Assembly: GCA_001804205.1 (NCBI GenBank)
Contig: MHFM01000029.1
Location: 23,304-41,016, forward strand
Length of the DNA stretch: 17,713 bases
Direction of reading: 5' to 3'
From: Omnitrophica bacterium RIFCSPLOWO2_01_FULL_45_10b
GTDB taxonomy: Bacteria; Omnitrophota; Omnitrophia; Omnitrophales; Danuiimicrobiaceae
Shown here: positions 14,912 to 17,713 of the stretch, in pieces
How the letters are laid out: the number at the start of each line of letters is the position of its first letter
Position numbering within the stretch: position 1 is the first letter of the stretch
Program-made: the position numbers and the translations under genes
The notes under the pieces: model-generated
What the model saw: only the letters and a program-made list of their open reading frames with translations
What the model was told of the DNA's origin: nothing
The model's database searches: none

Positions 14912-16570
14912 ATGCTCGAAAATGGACCCGTAAAGGTATTGCTTGTTGAAGATGACGATTTGGATGCCAAGCTTGTCAAATGCCGGCTTGCCGAAGATGC
15001 AGATCATGATTTTCTCCTGGAAACGGTCGATACACTGGCCGCTGCTTGTGAGCGCCTTTCCCAAGGCAATATTGACGTTATTTTAGCTGATTTGAGCCTT
15101 CCTGACAGCGAAGATAAATCTAAAACACTTGAAGTCCTTTATTCCAAAGCTCCCAGTATTCCCCTCGTTATTTTGACTGGTTATAACGATTATTCCTTTG
15201 AGTTGGAGATGGTTCGCAAGGGAATTCAAGATTATGTGATTAAAGATCAAGTAACCCGCCAGCTTCTTACCAGAGTCATCCTTCATGCGATTGAGCGCCA
15301 ACGCCTAAAACGGGAAAACGAAGCGCTGATGGGCCAATTGGAACGTTTGGCACTGCTGGACCCTCTGACTGAGTTTTTGAACCGGCGAGGTTTGCAAAAG
15401 ACGCTTTCCCGCGAGATCGAATGGGTTCGCAAAAGTAAATTTCCCCTATTGGCAGTTCTTTTGGACTTGGATGATTTTAAACGCGTTAATGATGCCTTTG
15501 GCCATGCCGTTGGAGACAGAGTTTTGAAAGAGGTAGCCCACGCATTTCTCAAAACATTGCGCACAACGGATTACGTCGCGCGTATTGGCGGTGACGAATT
15601 CGTTATTCTGCTTCCTCAGACCAGCATGTTAGCTGGATTAAAGTTGGCTGAAAGAATCCGCCTTGCGATAGCGGAGACTTCGATTGATGTTGGAGCTGAT
15701 AAAATTCAAGTGACGGCCAGTCTTGGCCTGGCTGAAGTTTTTCAAGAGAATAACACCGTGGAAGCTTTGTTGAGCAAAATGCATGAGGCTCTTGCCCAAA
15801 GCAAACGAAAAGGAAAAAATCGGATTAGTTCCGATGGCGCAGGCGCTAAATCCGGTGTTGGGCAGGGGCGATTGCTCGAACAAGTGCTTGAAACCATGAA
15901 AGACGGTAAGTCGTATCGGGTAGTCAAGCAGCCCATCTTTCGACTCAAGGATTTAACGGTTTCTGGTTACGAATTTTTAAGCCGATCTTCCGTTGAGCCA
16001 TTTGAAACACCTGAGGATTTTTTCAAAACGTGCCTCGAATTCAATTCATTAGGCTTTGTTGATCAGCTTTGTTTCCGCAATTGTGTTGCACAGGCAAATA
16101 AGTTGCCCCAAGGTATTAAAAAACATATCAATCTTTATCCCGCCACACTTCTGTCAGTTTCACCCGATCAATTGCTTAGCGCCTTTCCCAAAGGCGCTCA
16201 GCTTTCAGATTTTTGTGTTGAGATCGGTGAAGAATTGATTCCAGGTGATTCTTCAGCACTTCTACAAAATAGTGATAAGTTGAAACAGGCGGGGTTGACC
16301 ATTGCGATTGATGATGTTGGTTTCGGAAAAAGTTCTTTGGAAAGCCTTGTCATTTTAGAGCCACACTTTGTAAAAATTGATAAGCGATTGGTGATTGGTA
16401 TTGCAGACGATAGGAGCCATTTGCGGGTTTTAGAGCGTTTGTTAGAAGTGATTCATACCTTAGGCGCTCAAGTGATTGCTGAAGGGATTGAACGAGAAGA
16501 AGATTTAAAAGTATTGCAGTCCCTTGGCGTCGAATACGGCCAAGGTTTTTTGTGGGGCCAGCCTGAATAG
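14912..16570 (+). CDS. REC-GGDEF-EAL cyclic-di-GMP metabolism protein
   Basis: This cytoplasmic 552-residue fusion has a receiver (about 7-125) with acidic D14-D15, phosphorylation site D60 in ILADLSLPDS, T89 and K111. A GGDEF diguanylate cyclase domain (about 145-305) follows with intact GGDEF at 226-230. RTTD at 217-220 lies five residues before it, the exact spacing of the product-inhibition I-site. The EAL phosphodiesterase domain (about 320-552) has a divergent signature, YEFLSRS with E354. Other key positions look kept: N407 in INLYP, E437, the DD pair at 467-468, K488 in VKID, the EGIE segment near 524-527 and Q544 in GQGF. Both activities are therefore possible, with net direction set by phosphorylation. 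A GAGG site precedes the ATG. The upstream kinases are candidate phosphodonors (inference). htpX starts four bases after the stop. Confidence 0.93.
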   Translation: MLENGPVKVLLVEDDDLDAKLVKCRLAEDADHDFLLETVDTLAAACERLSQGNIDVILADLSLPDSEDKSKTLEVLYSKAPSIPLVILTGYNDYSFELEMVRKGIQDYVIKDQVTRQLLTRVILHAIERQRLKRENEALMGQLERLALLDPLTEFLNRRGLQKTLSREIEWVRKSKFPLLAVLLDLDDFKRVNDAFGHAVGDRVLKEVAHAFLKTLRTTDYVARIGGDEFVILLPQTSMLAGLKLAERIRLAIAETSIDVGADKIQVTASLGLAEVFQENNTVEALLSKMHEALAQSKRKGKNRISSDGAGAKSGVGQGRLLEQVLETMKDGKSYRVVKQPIFRLKDLTVSGYEFLSRSSVEPFETPEDFFKTCLEFNSLGFVDQLCFRNCVAQANKLPQGIKKHINLYPATLLSVSPDQLLSAFPKGAQLSDFCVEIGEELIPGDSSALLQNSDKLKQAGLTIAIDDVGFGKSSLESLVILEPHFVKIDKRLVIGIADDRSHLRVLERLLEVIHTLGAQVIAEGIEREEDLKVLQSLGVEYGQGFLWGQPE

Positions 16571-16574
16571 TTCA

Positions 16575-17456
16575 ATGAAGAATCAAATCAAAACTGTTTT
16601 ACTCCTCGCCGTATTAAGTGCTTTTTTTCTCATGATCGGTTATTCACTCGGCGGCGAAACCGGCATTGCTTATGCTTTAATCATGTCGGTTGTCATGAAC
16701 GTGGCCGCTTATTGGTTTTCGGATAAAATTGTTCTGGCCATGCACCGCGCCCAGCCAATTGAAGCGGGGCATTCATCCGGTGTTTATGCGATGGTTCAAG
16801 AAATTGCCGAGCGCGCCCGTCTTCCAATGCCAAAAGTATATCTCATTCCGGATTGGACGCCCAATGCGTTTGCGACAGGGAGAAATCCCAATCATGCGGT
16901 TGTTGCCGTTACGGAAGGGATCCTTAAAATTTTAGATCAAAGGGAACTTCGCGGTGTTTTGGCTCACGAAATATCGCACGTTCAAAACCGTGATATTTTG
17001 ATTTCCACCATCGTCGCGGCAGTTGCCTCTGCCATTATGTATCTTTCGCATATGCTTCGATGGGTGGGGTTTATGGGGACGCGCCGTAATGAAGGACAAG
17101 GCCGAGGCGGAATTCATCCACTGGTGATGATTTTCACAATTGTATTAGCGCCGCTTGTGGCAACTTTAATTCAAACAGCAATTTCAAGGACGCGTGAATT
17201 TATGGCGGATGAATCCGGAGCGCATATTTCAGAAGATCCGGAAGCATTGGCTTCGGCGCTTGAGAAAATTTCAGACCCTGCTTTGATCAATAAGATCAAA
17301 CGAGGGGACTTGCTTAATCATATGCAGCCTGCTTTTGCTCACCTTTATATTGTGAATCACTTTTCAGGCGAAGCCTTGATGAGCTTGTTTTCCACCCATC
17401 CTCCTGTCAAAGAACGCGTTCGCCGCCTTCGGGCCTTGAGCCGTCAAGAAGCTTAA
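16575..17456 (+). CDS. htpX: HtpX-like M48 zinc membrane protease
   Basis: This inner-membrane metalloprotease of 293 residues degrades misfolded or damaged membrane proteins in characterised relatives. The zinc motif is HEISH at 131-135 in LAHEISHVQNRD, and the third ligand is expected at E208 in SRTREFMADE. Four hydrophobic segments lie at about 5-25, 30-50, 142-161 and 182-203, the HtpX pattern. The frame is open upstream to 16524, but the ATG at 16575 gives the standard start with the first membrane segment directly after MKNQIK and avoids overlap with the preceding gene. The ribosome site is weak, so translation may depend on coupling to the cyclic-di-GMP gene just upstream. No CpxR-type site was seen. 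Confidence 0.93.
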   Translation: MKNQIKTVLLLAVLSAFFLMIGYSLGGETGIAYALIMSVVMNVAAYWFSDKIVLAMHRAQPIEAGHSSGVYAMVQEIAERARLPMPKVYLIPDWTPNAFATGRNPNHAVVAVTEGILKILDQRELRGVLAHEISHVQNRDILISTIVAAVASAIMYLSHMLRWVGFMGTRRNEGQGRGGIHPLVMIFTIVLAPLVATLIQTAISRTREFMADESGAHISEDPEALASALEKISDPALINKIKRGDLLNHMQPAFAHLYIVNHFSGEALMSLFSTHPPVKERVRRLRALSRQEA

Positions 17457-17461
17457 CAATT

Positions 17462-17713
17462 GTGATTCGGCGAACTCAGGATTTCGAGATTGCATTTTTT
17501 GAACGGCTCGTTAAAGACAATCCGGATTATGTGGATGCTTTAATCCCCCTCGCCGAGCTTTATACAAAGATGAAACTTTATGAAAAAGGCCTTCAAATCG
17601 ACAAGCGTCTTTCTCGTCTTCGCAAAAATGACCCAACCGTTCATTATAATTTGGCTTGCAGTCTCGCCTTGATGAATCAAAGCGAAGAAGCAATTCAGGC
17701 CCTCGAAAAATCT
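17462..17713 (+). CDS. Tetratricopeptide repeat protein (N-terminal part)
   Basis: The frame is open from a GTG at 17462 to the window end, 84 codons, with the 3' part outside. The first 84 residues contain TPR-like helical pairs: FERLVKDNPDYVDALIPLAELYTKM, then YEKGLQIDKRLSRLRKNDP, then VHYNLACSLALMNQSEEAIQAL. The A/G/Y/L spacing is that of 34-residue TPR units. No signal peptide is seen, so it is likely a cytoplasmic scaffold or adaptor. It starts five bases after htpX and is probably co-transcribed with it. No strong ribosome site precedes the GTG. Function unknown. Confidence 0.75.
   Translation, partial: MIRRTQDFEIAFFERLVKDNPDYVDALIPLAELYTKMKLYEKGLQIDKRLSRLRKNDPTVHYNLACSLALMNQSEEAIQALEKS

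Noticed and set aside
16524..16574. 17-residue N-terminal extension of HtpX
   Set aside because: It overlaps the preceding gene, and the added residues do not resemble an HtpX start, which normally begins a few residues before the first membrane segment.

Overview
The window reads as a chromosomal segment of a diderm (Gram-negative type) bacterium with moderate GC and compact operons. The signs are a Tad pilus locus, a periplasmic-binding-protein transporter and an HtpX-type membrane protease. No rRNA, tRNA, CRISPR array, transposase or phage gene is visible. Taxonomy cannot be fixed from the sequence. The mixture of a Tad pilus, MASE1/Cache kinases and a CGTCATTGCGAG-type interspersed palindrome would fit an uncultivated lineage such as Omnitrophota or a relative, but this is a low-confidence inference.

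Layout. (1) Positions 1-2649, minus strand: a Tad/Flp pilus block read as flp (pilin), cpaE (ParA/MinD-like localisation ATPase) and cpaF (secretion ATPase, cut by the window edge). (2) Positions 2650-3315: a gene-free stretch with the predicted flp promoter and a 162-bp nested palindrome directly before the next operon. (3) Positions 3316-7883, plus strand: a complete branched-chain amino-acid-type ABC importer, livK-livH-livM-livG-livF. The last three junctions are 4-base overlaps. (4) Positions 7868-9972, minus strand: a radical SAM protein with a SPASM-like C-terminus followed by a membrane-anchored family-2 glycosyltransferase. They converge on livF with a 16-base overlap. (5) Positions 10179-14772, plus strand: a signalling operon of Cache-PAS histidine kinase, single-domain Rcp1-like response regulator and MASE1-PAS histidine kinase, closed by a good intrinsic terminator. 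(6) Positions 14912-17713, plus strand: a second transcription unit with its own predicted promoter. It holds a REC-GGDEF-EAL cyclic-di-GMP enzyme, htpX and the start of a TPR protein.

How they may work together (inference). The two kinases have no receiver of their own. They could phosphorylate the stand-alone receiver and the receiver of the GGDEF-EAL protein, turning extracytoplasmic and membrane signals into a cyclic-di-GMP change. The Tad pilus on the other side of the window is a plausible target, since surface attachment is often under cyclic-di-GMP control, but nothing in the sequence links them directly. The liv importer and the radical SAM/glycosyltransferase pair look like independent units. 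I see no clearly novel multi-gene defence or mobile system here. The least explained items are the radical SAM/glycosyltransferase pair with its palindrome-bearing promoter, and the nested palindrome ahead of livK.
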